From Zingiber officinale (Eukaryota; Streptophyta; Magnoliopsida; Zingiberales; Zingiberaceae), in assembly GCF_018446385.1 (NCBI RefSeq), contig NC_056000.1, forward strand, positions 54,778,722 to 54,842,721: DNA of 64,000 bases. The letters are read 5' to 3'. The translations under genes were made by a program, and so were the position numbers. Of the stretch, positions 52,432 to 63,187 are shown piece after piece (position 1 is the stretch's first letter; every line of letters starts with the position of its first letter). The notes under the pieces are model-generated. The model ran no database searches. It saw nothing but the letters and a program-made list of their open reading frames with translations, and was not told where the DNA came from.

Positions 52432-54060
52432 CTACAAGACACGAAAGATAGATGTTTTAGGTACCCAAATCTTGGGACCTAATGCATCTACAATGAAAGA
52501 CCTAGGAACCCATGCCTTGGTCACACCCTTCCTAGTCTCATGAACCCTAGAAGCATGTGATCTATGAAATTGGGTTCTAGACACTAAGGAAATGAAACTA
52601 AACTCCTTAGGTTGGTATCCTAATCCAGCCTTGTTGTAGATCGTCCTTTGAGCATTTAGAATCATATCTAAGGTCTTAGAGCTAGTTGAGAATTTCTCAA
52701 ACATTTTCTTGAGTTTCTCAACTTCACTCTTTAGGGCATTATTTTCATCCTCAAGAAGCTCTTGATGAAGGTCATCAACCTCATCTTCCCTAAGAGTCTT
52801 CAAGTGTTCTACTTCTTCTTTTAATAATTTGATTTCAGTTTTTGATTTCTTAAGCAGTGTAGATAAGTGAGCAATAGTCTTATAGCATTTTTCTAAAAGT
52901 GGAGAGGTTACCTCTTCATCATCCGAAGATGATGAAGCCGCGGCTGATGTATCACTTCCGGAGTCCGATTCCTCCCTTGCCATGAGTGCTAATTGACGAG
53001 TGCTTTTCTCCTTCTCTTCCTCTGATGTGCTTGAGGAGGATTCATCCCAAGAAGCTTTGAGAGCTTTCTTCTTCTTGGCCCTTTCTTCCTTCTTCTTGAG
53101 TTTCGGACACTCGCTCCGATAGTGTCCTTTCTTCCTACACTCATAACAAGTAACGTTAGTCTTATCAATATTTTGATTAATAGACTTACCTTTCCCTTTG
53201 TATCTTCGGCTCCTTCTCTTGATTCTTCTCACGAAGTTGGCCATCTCGCTTGATGATGATCCTCCTTCATCATCGGGCTCGGAGGAGGATGAGGATGTAG
53301 GAATTTCTTTCTCCTTCTTCTTTTCTTTCTTCCTCCTTCCATCCTTGCTCTTTTCTCCTGCAACTAAAGCAATGCCTTTCTCTTTTTGACCCTTGTTAGC
53401 AAGCTCATGAAGTTCCATTTCACAAAAGAATTCATCTAACTTAACAATTGAGAGGTCCTTGGAGACCTTGTAGGCATCTACAATAGATGACCACAAGGCA
53501 TTCCTTGGAAAAGCTTTGAGAGCGTACCTTACGAGATCGCGATTTTCTACGCGTTCATCCACGGAATGAAGACCATTGATGATCTCCTTGAACCTTCCGT
53601 GTAGTTCACTTACCGTTTCGTTCTCCTTCATGGTGAGATTTTGTAGTTGGTTTAGGAACAAGTCTCTCTTGGCGATCCGAGAGTCTCGAGTTCCTTCTTG
53701 GAGCTCGATGAGCTTGTTCCACAAATCCTTTACACTCACGAATGGACCTACCTTGACAAGCTGATCTTTGGCTATTCCACATTGTAGTGTGACCACCGCC
53801 TTGGCATCGGCTTGTCCTTTGCGAGTTTGCTCGGCGGACCACCTCGACGACTCTAGTTCCTTACCTCCTTCATCCTTCGGAGGTGTGAAACCTTCCTTGA
53901 CCGAGAACCACATGGAGATGTCGGTCTTGAGATAATACTCCATACGACTCTTCCAATATTGGAAATCCGCTCCATCGAAGTAGGGTGGGCGATTGGTACT
54001 AAAACCTTCCTTCATAGCCATCTTCTTGCTCTTTAGGGTGTTAATCCAGATGAAGAGCAC
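52432..54060 (-). CDS. Element E gag
   Basis: Open frame of 542 residues; the likely natural start is MAMKEGFSTNRPPYFDGADF, about residue 14. A UBN2-like gag core lies at about 30-230 (WKSRMEYYLKTDISMW, LQCGIAKDQLVKVGPFVSV, LWNKLIELQEGTRDSRIAKR). Then come a Lys/Ser-rich linker and a CCHC zinc knuckle CYECRKKGHYRSEC at about 305-318. A Ser/Asp/Glu-rich region leads into a coiled coil at about 400-470 (LLKKSKTEIKLLKEEVEHLK). Forms the particle and binds RNA in the family. It reads whole. Confidence 0.92.
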   Translation of the reverse strand: MLFIWINTLKSKKMAMKEGFSTNRPPYFDGADFQYWKSRMEYYLKTDISMWFSVKEGFTPPKDEGGKELESSRWSAEQTRKGQADAKAVVTLQCGIAKDQLVKVGPFVSVKDLWNKLIELQEGTRDSRIAKRDLFLNQLQNLTMKENETVSELHGRFKEIINGLHSVDERVENRDLVRYALKAFPRNALWSSIVDAYKVSKDLSIVKLDEFFCEMELHELANKGQKEKGIALVAGEKSKDGRRKKEKKKEKEIPTSSSSSEPDDEGGSSSSEMANFVRRIKRRSRRYKGKGKSINQNIDKTNVTCYECRKKGHYRSECPKLKKKEERAKKKKALKASWDESSSSTSEEEKEKSTRQLALMAREESDSGSDTSAAASSSSDDEEVTSPLLEKCYKTIAHLSTLLKKSKTEIKLLKEEVEHLKTLREDEVDDLHQELLEDENNALKSEVEKLKKMFEKFSTSSKTLDMILNAQRTIYNKAGLGYQPKEFSFISLVSRTQFHRSHASRVHETRKGVTKAWVPRSFIVDALGPKIWVPKTSIFRVL

Positions 54061-54063
54061 CTT

Positions 54064-54075
54064 GCTCTGATACCA
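54064..54075 (-). promoter_or_regulatory. Primer-binding site of element E (initiator tRNA-Met)
   Basis: Minus-strand TGGTATCAGAGC, two bases inside the 5' LTR. Confidence 0.92.
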
Positions 54076-54077
54076 CT

Positions 54078-55792
54078 TGTTAGGATCTTCAGATGGCTAG
54101 AGAGGGGGGGTGTGAATAGCCTCCACTAAAAACTCAATCAATTCCTCACAAAAGCTTGTTAGCACAGCGGAAATAAACAAAAATAAAACTGATGCAAGGA
54201 AAGAAGCACAACCCACAGCTTACACAAGTATGTACGAGGTTCGGGGATAACTTGCCCCTACTCCTCGGCGTGTCCGTAAGGTGGACGATCCCTTGATCGT
54301 TCGCTAGATCACACCCCGGACAAATTCCGGCTAAATGTTTCTCCTTCTCGGTGGAGTAACCTCTCCACAAAGATCACAAAATAGATTTGAAAGTGAAGCA
54401 CAATTACTTACAGAGTTCAGTGGCTAAAGGATTGAACAGATGAACTTACACCACGATGAAAGCAAAATGCAAAGACAGAAGGAATCAGCCATGAGCTCAA
54501 CAACACAGCACACTTGCTTACCTCTCTTCTTCCTTCTTCTTATTCTGCTTTCTCACTGTCCCGAATCTCTGCAACCAACTCAGGCGTCGCCAATCACTCT
54601 TGCTTCTCATCTGGTTCTCTGAACTCACACCAATACCATCCATGGTCTTCACTGGTGTCTCTGAGCTCGAACCAATGAGCAAGAGTCCAACTGATCGCGG
54701 CCAGTGATCGTTGAAGCCCGAATTGCATCACTTGCAGTGAAATATAGCATAAAGGGCACTTGTTCTTATTCTTCTGATGGAGCTTCATTTGAAATTAACC
54801 AATGGCACGATACCTGCAACCTGTAACTTAAAAATCTCACAGCAGATGATTTGATCAGGTGAATCAGAAGTGAATCAGAAAAATCAGAGAAGCAGCAGAA
54901 ACAAACGACAAGTTGTGGATAGGTCAACAGACCGATCCATAGCTCTCTGGACCGATCAGGACTCATCCTGATCGGTCCGGGAAGAGTCTGATCGGTCTGT
55001 GGACCGATCAGCCTATGGGTGGATCGGTCCACAGACCGATCCCCCCTTTCGCTTTGAGTCCTAGCGTTTCTGATCGCTTCTTTCTGATCGGTCTGTAGAC
55101 CGATCAGATAACCCACAGAATGCTTCTGTGTGGTTACTGATCGATCCCCAGACCGATCAGATAACCCACAGAGAGTTTCTGTGTGGTCACTGATCGGTCA
55201 CGAGACCAATCAGGTGACTCATGTATCACTGGATCGGTCTGCCAACCGATCCAGACAACCAGAGTATCACTGGATCGGTCAACAGACCGATCCAATGTCT
55301 TGTGTTAGTTTTAGAGCCTCCCAGCCCTAAACCCTAACGTCTTTCTGGTCCAGAGAACGAGCTACCAAGCCCTCTCTGACCTAGTCTAGAGAACGAGCTG
55401 CCAAGCCCTCTCCGACTTCGTCCGGCCCAGAGAACGAGCTACCGAGCTCTCTCTGACCTAGTCTGGAGAACGAGCTGCCGAGCCCTCTCCGACTTCGTCC
55501 GGTCCAGAGAACGAGCTACCAAGCCCTCTCTGACCTAGTCCGGAGAACGAGCTGCCGAGCCCTCTCCGACTTCGTCCGGTCCAGAGAACGAGCTACCGAG
55601 CCCTCTCTGACCTAGTTCGGAGAACGAGCTGTCGAGCCCTCTCCGACTTTGCGTGCCAAGTATCCGTACTTGGACTTTTCCTCTCCTCATGATCAACCTT
55701 GATCATCAATCAGTCTGAGTTTAATTAATATCTGATACAAACTTAAATCTGTGTCAACATCAAAACAACAGCCAGGTCAGACTGTATCAACA
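54078..55792 (-). repeat. Element E right (5') LTR
   Basis: 1715 bp. Same organisation as the left LTR: palindrome array 54918-55300, 77-bp repeat with four units (55350-55650), and a minus-strand TATA-like CTATATTTC at about 54743-54751. Confidence 0.93.
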
Positions 55793-55797
55793 ATCAC

Positions 55798-57501
55798 ACC
55801 CCCAGACTTAAACCTTTGCTTGTCCTCAAGCAAAATGCTGCAATCTAAATTCATATGCTCGACAATGCTCTCATATCCCTAATGCATTCTCCTAACTCTA
55901 TCAAAAAGTTTCATTAGTAAGCATGATCATGAAAACAACCTAAGTTTGGCTCAAGCATAAGTACCCTATGCACAGTGCAAAAACAACTCAAAACTCTTCA
56001 AGTTTCAATCTATGTCCTAGTCAAGTCGTCATCAAGTTTGAATTCCTAATGTTTCCGGTGATAGACAAGTAACCAGTGATAGACACTTACTTGCCACACA
56101 TTTGGTTCATATTTCTCAATCAACCCAAGGTCTCAAAGGCGTGCTCAATCTCAAGAGAAGCTAACAATCATTTCCCTAGTAACCTAACTTGGTCTCAAAA
56201 GAGTGACTTGCTAAATTCCACTCACGACAACTGTTTTTTATATCCCTTATTCACTTTTTGTTTTGCTTTTTTTTTCATATTTTTTTCATAAGTATTTGCA
56301 TTGTGTAAATCTTATTTTACAATTGTACTTTTAGCACAAATGTTGGGATATTTTGATTTTTCCAAATGAGCTTACATGATTTGAGCCTTATCCAATAACC
56401 AAAATGAAATTTGAGAAATCACCATGAAAACCAAGTACTAAACAAACAAGATAGATCATAACTATTTCAATCATATCAACCATTCAAACATCAAGTATAG
56501 GTGTAGTGAAATTAAGATCCTTAAGATCAAGCCAAAACTAAAACTCATCTCTATAAGATACTTAGCTTATTTCATGCTACCCAAGATAGAGAAAAGAGGT
56601 ACATTAAGCATACTACTAGCATCATTTGAACATCATGAATCTAGATAATGAACATGCTAACATTTAATCTTGAAGACAAGAAAGCATATAAGTGAAGTTT
56701 GATGTTCTCAAGATGTATGCCACAAGAAATCAAAACAAAATGCAAGACATAAGCAAAAACAAAAAAACAAACAAAGCAATTCAAATGCATCTAATGCATC
56801 CCCCCAGGCTTAAACTTTTCATTGTCCCAATGATAACTAAAAACAATGTGGAGGAGATTTTAAGAGAAGTTACCAAGTGATGAGCTCCAAATGATTGACA
56901 TTCATGTTTTTAAAGATACTCCTCCATCCAATACTCATATTCCTCCACAACTTTGAATTCTACAATAATAAGATAGACAAGAAAAATTAAGTAGAGGATA
57001 CATGTTTATTATAAACTCAAAACTAAAGACATAAAAGAAAATAAGGAAAACGAATTTGGGTTGTCTCCCAAGAAGCGCTTGTTTAAGGTCATTAGGTCGA
57101 CCCCCTCATTAGATTCATCTAAATCTCGCTTTTGGAAGGGTAAGATATTTTAGAACCCTCCTACCAGGGGTTCTTGTTATGGAAAGACCTTTCATCAATG
57201 GAGCTACAAAGTAAAGTATAATTATCTCCATCTTCGTCTTCTTAAAAGTTTTTTCAGGTGGTCGAAGACGGTTCAGATTGAGCTTCTAATCATTAGCCCA
57301 AGTGAAATCTGCACATGCAAAGAAAGTACAAATCTCTCACAAACATATTAGATAAGATAAAGACATAACCATATTAAGATAAGCAGAATAAGAAATAAAA
57401 ACTGAATCAAATCCAACAAAGTCAATGATAGGTACCTCTATAAAATTTTCCAAAAGATCACAAGAAGTACTAACCTTGCTTTACTGATAAATACCTGATA
57501 T
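55798..57501 (-). other. Non-coding 3' internal part of element A'
   Basis: Counterpart of 9873-11572, with the Athila hallmark motif at about 57057-57087. No gene seen. Confidence 0.7.
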
Positions 57502-58176
57502 TTATAAACATGTGGATGTGATTTCCTCTGAATCAAATGATGGTTCTGGCTCAGGCTCAGGTGTTGGCGATATCAAAGATGGTGATTCTTGAGACTCTGC
57601 TAGCTCTGCATAAGTCCCTACACATTGTTCCACAACATGCTCAATCCTTGCAACTCTTACAACATCCAAGGATTGTGTGGACAAAGGAGGTGATTCTTGA
57701 GATGCTGCTTCCACAACACAGCTCCCTACATATTGTTCCATATCAACATCATCAACACAAACATTAAAAGACAAACCAACATCAATATTCTCAATAGGAG
57801 AATCAACTATAGGAGGGTCAATAACTTCACTTGCAGTTTTAAATTGATCTACCACATCACATTCATCATATGAAAATTTAATGACACTACAACACCCTGT
57901 AAAATTTGGAGATAGATCTGAAAACTTATTTACCACTGCTTTATCTTCACAATCCTCATCTGAAGAGTCTTCATCTTTATACAAATTCAAAAATTTGCAC
58001 TCAACCTTACTAGTGTCACAGAATTTTTTAAAGTCATAGTTCTCATTGACCCCCACTAACCTTTGTGGAAAAGGAACCCTTAGTGAAGGTCTTGGGAAAG
58101 GTACTTCTAATTTTCCATATTCCCTTTTATCTTGTGGAGGAGATTCAACTTGCTTATCTAGTGTTGGTATGATCAA
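57502..58176 (-). CDS. Acidic ORF of element A' (copy 2)
   Basis: Open frame of 224 residues corresponding to 11361-12251 but shorter at the C-terminal side. The Athila linker start (VPFPQRLVGVNENYDF) and both EQ(Y/C)VG...SQESP internal repeats are kept. Function unknown; no domain recognised. Confidence 0.45.
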   Translation of the reverse strand: MIIPTLDKQVESPPQDKREYGKLEVPFPRPSLRVPFPQRLVGVNENYDFKKFCDTSKVECKFLNLYKDEDSSDEDCEDKAVVNKFSDLSPNFTGCCSVIKFSYDECDVVDQFKTASEVIDPPIVDSPIENIDVGLSFNVCVDDVDMEQYVGSCVVEAASQESPPLSTQSLDVVRVARIEHVVEQCVGTYAELAESQESPSLISPTPEPEPEPSFDSEEITSTCL

Positions 58177-58199
58177 TCATTGAGGGAAAGGTACTTGTG

Positions 58200-59196
58200 G
58201 CATTTGGGAACCTCCTGGAATAGTGGAACTGAGTTCATATTGTCTTCTATTGTTCTCCTCAATTCTAAACATGTCCTTCTTCAAAAGTTCTTCATGATTT
58301 TTTTCAATTCTCAACCTAACATCATCACACTTTTCACTAGATCTTGTTTGTGAACGAGGGGGATCTTCTTTAAATCAATTTGAAACAATACTTTCAATCT
58401 TTGCCCCTAAATGTTTGAACTCCCCATTTTGTGACTTGTGATTTTCAAAACTCATAGATGGTTGAGTTACAATTTGTTTGACAGGATCTATAGCATTTAT
58501 GGCTTGCACTTCTTGAATGTTTGAGGGAGATTTCATCCAACTTATATTCGACCATTCTTGGAGGTTTAATGTCACTTGATCAATTAACATATATGTTTCA
58601 TCTACACTTTTGTCCATAAAAGAACCTCTAGCTGATGAATCCAATAAACTCTTGTCTGAGAAAGAAATTCCCCCATAGAATATGTGTAAAATCAACCATT
58701 TTTCAAAACCATGATGAGGGCACTGTCTTAGAAGACTCTTGAATCTATCCCATGCTTCAAATAATGATTCTCCATATGCCTGAGTAAAATTTGTTATGCA
58801 ATTCCTCATATACACTGTTCTTCTTGGAGGGAAAAAATGATTCAGAAATTGCTTCTCCAATTGCTCCCAACTTGTGATACTTTGAGGATGGAGAGAATAT
58901 AACCAAGTCCTTGCTTTATCCTTGATACTGAAAGGAAATGTCATCAATCAAACTGCATCTGCTGACACTCCTTCAGAGTTCACCATATCATAAATCTCTA
59001 AAAATGTTTCAAGATGCAGATAAGGACTTTCCGATATTTCTCCTTCAAATTTGTAACCTTGTATCATGAAAATTAACTCTGGGTCTAGTTGGAAACTTTC
59101 TGCTTCAATTTGAGGTTGCATAATGGGAGATAAAAATCTTGCATAAAAGGGTATAAAAAAATTTCTCAGGGGCCTGCTTGACATGTTAGTGCTCAT
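58200..59196 (-). pseudogene. Gag remnant of element A'
   Basis: Same Athila-type gag motifs as in A (MIQGYKFEGE, FPFSIKDKARTWLYSLHP, FFPPRRTVYMRN, FEAWDRFKSLLRQCPHHGF). Fossil; the pattern of breaks partly differs from A. Confidence 0.85.
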
Positions 59197-59633
59197 GAAT
59201 ATTCAAGAAAAAATTATAAAATGAAGAATCAAAGACAAGAAATAAAATGCAATATGAAGAGCAAGAATTAAAATGTAGAATTAAAATTGCAAGAAAGAAA
59301 ATACATAATGAAAACAAGAAAGAAAAGATAAAAGGAAAAAGAAAATTATCTAGAATAATTCATATGCTAAAGATTGTAAGATATGTTTACAAAAGAAAAG
59401 AAGAAAGAAACTAAATCAAAAGAGAAAACAAAGAAAAGTTAGATTAGAGTGCTAGAAATCAAGAATGCAAAGTTAGAATTAGAATTAGAATTGCAACAAA
59501 AAGAATTGTCAAGAATTAGAAAGATATGCAAATGATGAAAACAGAATTCTAAAGATTAGTTTTAATTATGCTAATGAAAAGAAAAGTTATGTCTAGTCTA
59601 ACTCAATTGATAATCTCTAATGTTATAGCGCAG

Positions 59634-59651
59634 TCCCCGGCAATGGTGCCA
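59634..59651 (-). promoter_or_regulatory. Primer-binding site of element A'
   Basis: Minus-strand TGGCACCATTGCCGGGGA, identical to that of A. Confidence 0.8.
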
Positions 59652-59657
59652 AAAATT

Positions 59658-61385
59658 TGTTAACCTCTGCAAGTGTACGGAAATATCGCAAGTAATATAA
59701 AAAATTATCGTATCCACAGGGACTGGAATAAGCACTAAGAATGTCTCAAAGCGAATTAGCTAGACAACAAATCAATGGATTAACAAAGTCTAAGTGTAAC
59801 TATGAACAATAAACAAAAGAATGAAAGAATAGGCAACAAGAATAAAGGCAATGATAAGGGATATTCTAGGAGTTTTGGTTTCTTTGTAAGGTTCTTCAAT
59901 GTAAATGATCTACCAAATCCTTTTTCTCAATTGTCCATCATTTGTAGAAGGTTGTCGGTTCTCTCTTGCAATAGAGAACTGACCTAGGACTGAAATCCAT
60001 ACCTAGATTGATCAATTAGGAATGAATCTATGTTGTCCTTACACGGGCTTGCCTGTCATGTGCGTCCCTCGGAAAATCAACATTGGAATCCATCACTCAT
60101 CAACCCATCAAGATATAAAGATTAATTAAACCTATCTATCCTACCTTCTTGAAATACCTAATTTCTCTTTCAAGATTACCCCTCAAGCGTCCTTACACGG
60201 GCATGTTCCTGTCACGAAGATCCCTCGGAAAATCGAATGAGGAGCAATCCATATAAGATCCATAAGATATTCAAACATTCAATCAAGCATGGTAATTAAG
60301 CCCTAATCACAAAAATCCACACAAGAAAGAATAGATACAAAATAGGGAAAAATCATAGAAATAGGAAATTGACATATCCACAAGAGTTTTACATCAAGAT
60401 TTCCTTACAAATACTCCCTCCATCCTAGAACAAGATATCTACTCCATAAATCGAAGAAAGAAATCCGAAAACATAAAGATTACAAGCATTCTCAATCCCA
60501 ATCCAAGAAAAGGAAAGAAAGAAAGCTTATCTATGATGAAGACGGTCTTCGGATCCAATCCACGCACCTGGAGTCGAATCGGTGAAGATCTTCCCTTAGA
60601 TCGCCCAGAAATCCACCCAAGAATGGAAGGAATCGCCCAAATCTTCCTTTCTCCCAAAGGGGAGAAGAACCCCTTTCAAATCAAGAAGGAGGCTTTATAT
60701 AGAAGAAGGGTTTGGGCGCCACACGGTCGTGTGAGGTTCACACGGCCTGCTCCATTCTCCTCTCTGCCAAGCTCATACGGTCGTGTGAGGTACACGACAG
60801 TGACTTGCCTCTATCAAAGCCCCCCTTGCATGGCCGTGTAGATCTACACGGCCTGAGCTACCTTTTCCTCTGGAAACCCGGCACGGCCATGTGGTGCACA
60901 CGGCCAGAACTCTCCTGCTCACTGGAAACCTCACACGGTCATGTAGCACACACGGTCGAGGCTTCTCTGGTCTATGGAAAACTAACATGGTCGTGTGGTG
61001 TACACGGCCTAGGCTTCATTGGGCTTCAAAACTTGGCACGACTGTGTGAGGTTCACACGGTCAATCCATCTTCTTTCTCTGCTGCAACTACATGGCCTCT
61101 CATCTCCACACGGCCTAGGCAAACCCCCATGGCAGGGCCGTGTGGGGTTTAGGTATCAAGGCTTCCTCCGTCGCTTTGCTAGCAAATTTGGCCTCGAACA
61201 CGCATCCTTCACCAAATTCGACTCCTGCGTACAGAAAATGCAAAAAAGCAGATCTCCGAACAAAGAGAGTAAAATATGCTAAAAAGGAAAGTTGGAAGTA
61301 CGAAAATACATAAATCAAGCATGCTGAAAGTATGTGAATGTGCGTCAAAATATGCTAAACAAGTGTATACAATCTACGCACTTCA
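59658..61385 (-). repeat. Element A' right LTR
   Basis: 1728 bp. Palindrome array at about 60715-61150 directly upstream of a minus-strand TATA box (about 60694-60706). It ends CACTTCA instead of CACATCA. Confidence 0.92.
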
Positions 61386-61390
61386 CCTTC

Positions 61391-62772
61391 AAAGCAAGTC
61401 TTGTTGCGAAGGGGTATACTCAGAAAGAGGGAATCAATTATTAGGAAACCTTTTCACCAATAGCTATGCTTAAGTCTATCCGGATACTCTTATCTATTGC
61501 TGCTCATATGGATTATGAGGTTTGATAAATAGATGTCAAGACAGCTTTTCTTAATAGAAGTCTTGAAAAAAATATCCATATGAAGTAACCAGAGGGGTTT
61601 ATTGCAAAGGGCAAAGAGCATCTTGTATGTAAGCTTAATCGGTCTATTTATGGACTGAAACAATCTTCAAGTTCTTGGAACATCCGGTTTAATGAAGTAA
61701 TCCAGTCTTATGGATTTATTCAGTGTCCGGATGAGTCTTGTGTATACAAGAAGTGTGATGGAAATGTGGTGGTATTTCTTGTACTATACGTAGATAACAT
61801 TTTGTTAGTTAGCAACAATATCAAAGTGTTGTCAGAAGTAAGGGTATGGTTATCCAAGTAATTCGATATGAAGGACTTGGGAGAATGCAGACATATTCTT
61901 GGGATTAAAGTAATAAGGGATCGCAAGAAAAGAATGTTGTGTTTATCCCAAGTTTCATATATCGATATTATCCTAGCTCGTTTTAGCATGCAATACTCCA
62001 AGAAAGGTTTTCTACCTTTTAAGCATCGAGTATCTTTATCTAAAGAGATGTCTCCTAAGACATCAAAGGAGATAGAGGAAATGAAGGCAGTTCCTTATGC
62101 TTCAGCTATAGGAAGCCTAATGTATGCAATGTTATGCACGAGACCAGATATCTATTTTACCGTGGGCATGGTTAGCAGATATCAATCCAAGACAGGGGCA
62201 TTGGATTGCCGTAAAACTATATTAAAGTACCTGAGAAGGACTAGACATTATATGCTGGTTTACCAAGCAGATGATTTGTTCCCTGTGGATTACACAGATT
62301 CTGACTTCCAATCAGATAGAGACAATAGTAAGTCTACCTCAGGTTATGTGTTTACTTTAGGAGGTGGAGCCATAGCATGGAGGAGTGCTAAGAAGAAATG
62401 TATTTCAAACTCAACCATGGAAGCTGGGTATGTGGCAGCCTCTGAGACAGCCAAAGAAGCTGTATGGCTCAGAAACTTTTTGATAGACTTAGATGTGATT
62501 CCTGGTTTGCCCAAAATCATCACAATTTATTGTGATAATAGGGTGCAGTAGCAAACTTGAAGGAACCACGAGCCCATAAGGCGAGTAAACACATTGAGCA
62601 CAAGTACCACCTAATACGAGACATCGTAAAGCGAGGAGAAGTTGTTGTCGCCAAAATTGCATCAGCAGATAACCTGGCAAATCCTTTCACTAAGGCCCTT
62701 CCGGTGAAAGCTTTTGATCGACATGTTGAAGGGGTGGGAATCAGATGTATGGCAGCGTTTATGGCAGCATAG
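61391..62772 (+). pseudogene. Element F' pol, second part (RT and RNase H; copy 2)
   Basis: Counterpart of 15465-16852, with the same RT and RNase H motifs (YTDSDFQSDRDNSKSTSGYVF, IYCDN, KHIEHKYHLIRDIV). Polypurine tract at 62781-62794. Fossil with several breaks. Confidence 0.85.
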
Positions 62773-62794
62773 TATTTTAGTATAAGTGGGAGAT

Positions 62795-63187
62795 TGTTAG
62801 AGTGTATACTAAAAGTCTAGCTTTTTGTATTAACATTTATTTTGAAATAAGAATCACATTGGTCAAATGTCTACATTTATGCTAAATGTAGTTGTCCATT
62901 TAATTTATATTGTAGATACCATGGTGTGAGGTGACACACAGAAGATCATGTTATCAGTTCCTTATAAATTATAAATAATAGCTCACAACTAAGATGAAAT
63001 GAGACAAACCATTAGAGTTGTTGTAGTATAATTTGGTATTAGTTTATCTTGACTATAAAATTACACTAGTACACTATAAGTGTATTGAGCAAGACCATTT
63101 GAGGTAGTTTTTTTTTATACCGACTACATAAAAGAACAAAATCTCTGTTATTATGGAAGTGTGCACTGTTAATCATGATATAATAAC
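62795..63187 (+). repeat. Element F' 3' LTR, first part
   Basis: Starts TGTTAGAGTGTATAC and parallels 16876-17266. It is interrupted at 63188 by a related LTR. Confidence 0.85.

Larger units (their letters stand above)
44595..55792 (-). mobile_element. Element E: full-length SIRE/Maximus-type Ty1/copia element
   Basis: 11.2 kb, minus strand, with LTRs 44595-46250 (3') and 54078-55792 (5'), TG...CA ends and a 5-bp TSD. The tRNA-Met primer-binding site is at 54064-54075 and the polypurine tract at 46251-46264. Order in element direction: gag, protease/integrase, RT/RNase H, then an env-position ORF (47216-48061). The extra ORF and large size point to the SIRE/Maximus clade. LTRs differ by scattered bases plus one repeat unit, so a fairly young insertion. 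Structurally whole; the pol region carries a few breaks. Confidence 0.92.
42854..61385 (-). mobile_element. Element A' (duplicate of A), interrupted by element E
   Basis: LTRs 42854-44593 and 59658-61385, internal region 55798-59657. TSD CCTTC at 42849-42853 and 61386-61390. Primer-binding site 59634-59651. Gag remnant and acidic ORF as in A; no pol. Element E sits exactly between the left LTR and the polypurine tract. Confidence 0.92.
36444..63187. repeat. Segmental duplication, copy 2 (GST copy 2 plus nested elements)
   Basis: Collinear with 2331-17266. Differences from copy 1: a MITE at 37472-38034, element E at 44595-55792, and an additional LTR inserted at 63188. The shared A insertion, at the same base of F with the same CCTTC duplication, shows that A was in place before the duplication. 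Confidence 0.92.
39680..63187 (+). mobile_element. Ty1/copia element F' (copy 2), 5'-truncated, twice interrupted
   Basis: Duplicate of F: leader, gag and first pol part at about 39680-42853, second pol part at 61391-62794, 3' LTR from 62795. Element A' separates the pol parts, and E lies within A'. The same 5' truncation next to the GST gene as in copy 1. Fossil with several breaks, partly different from those of copy 1. Confidence 0.85.
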
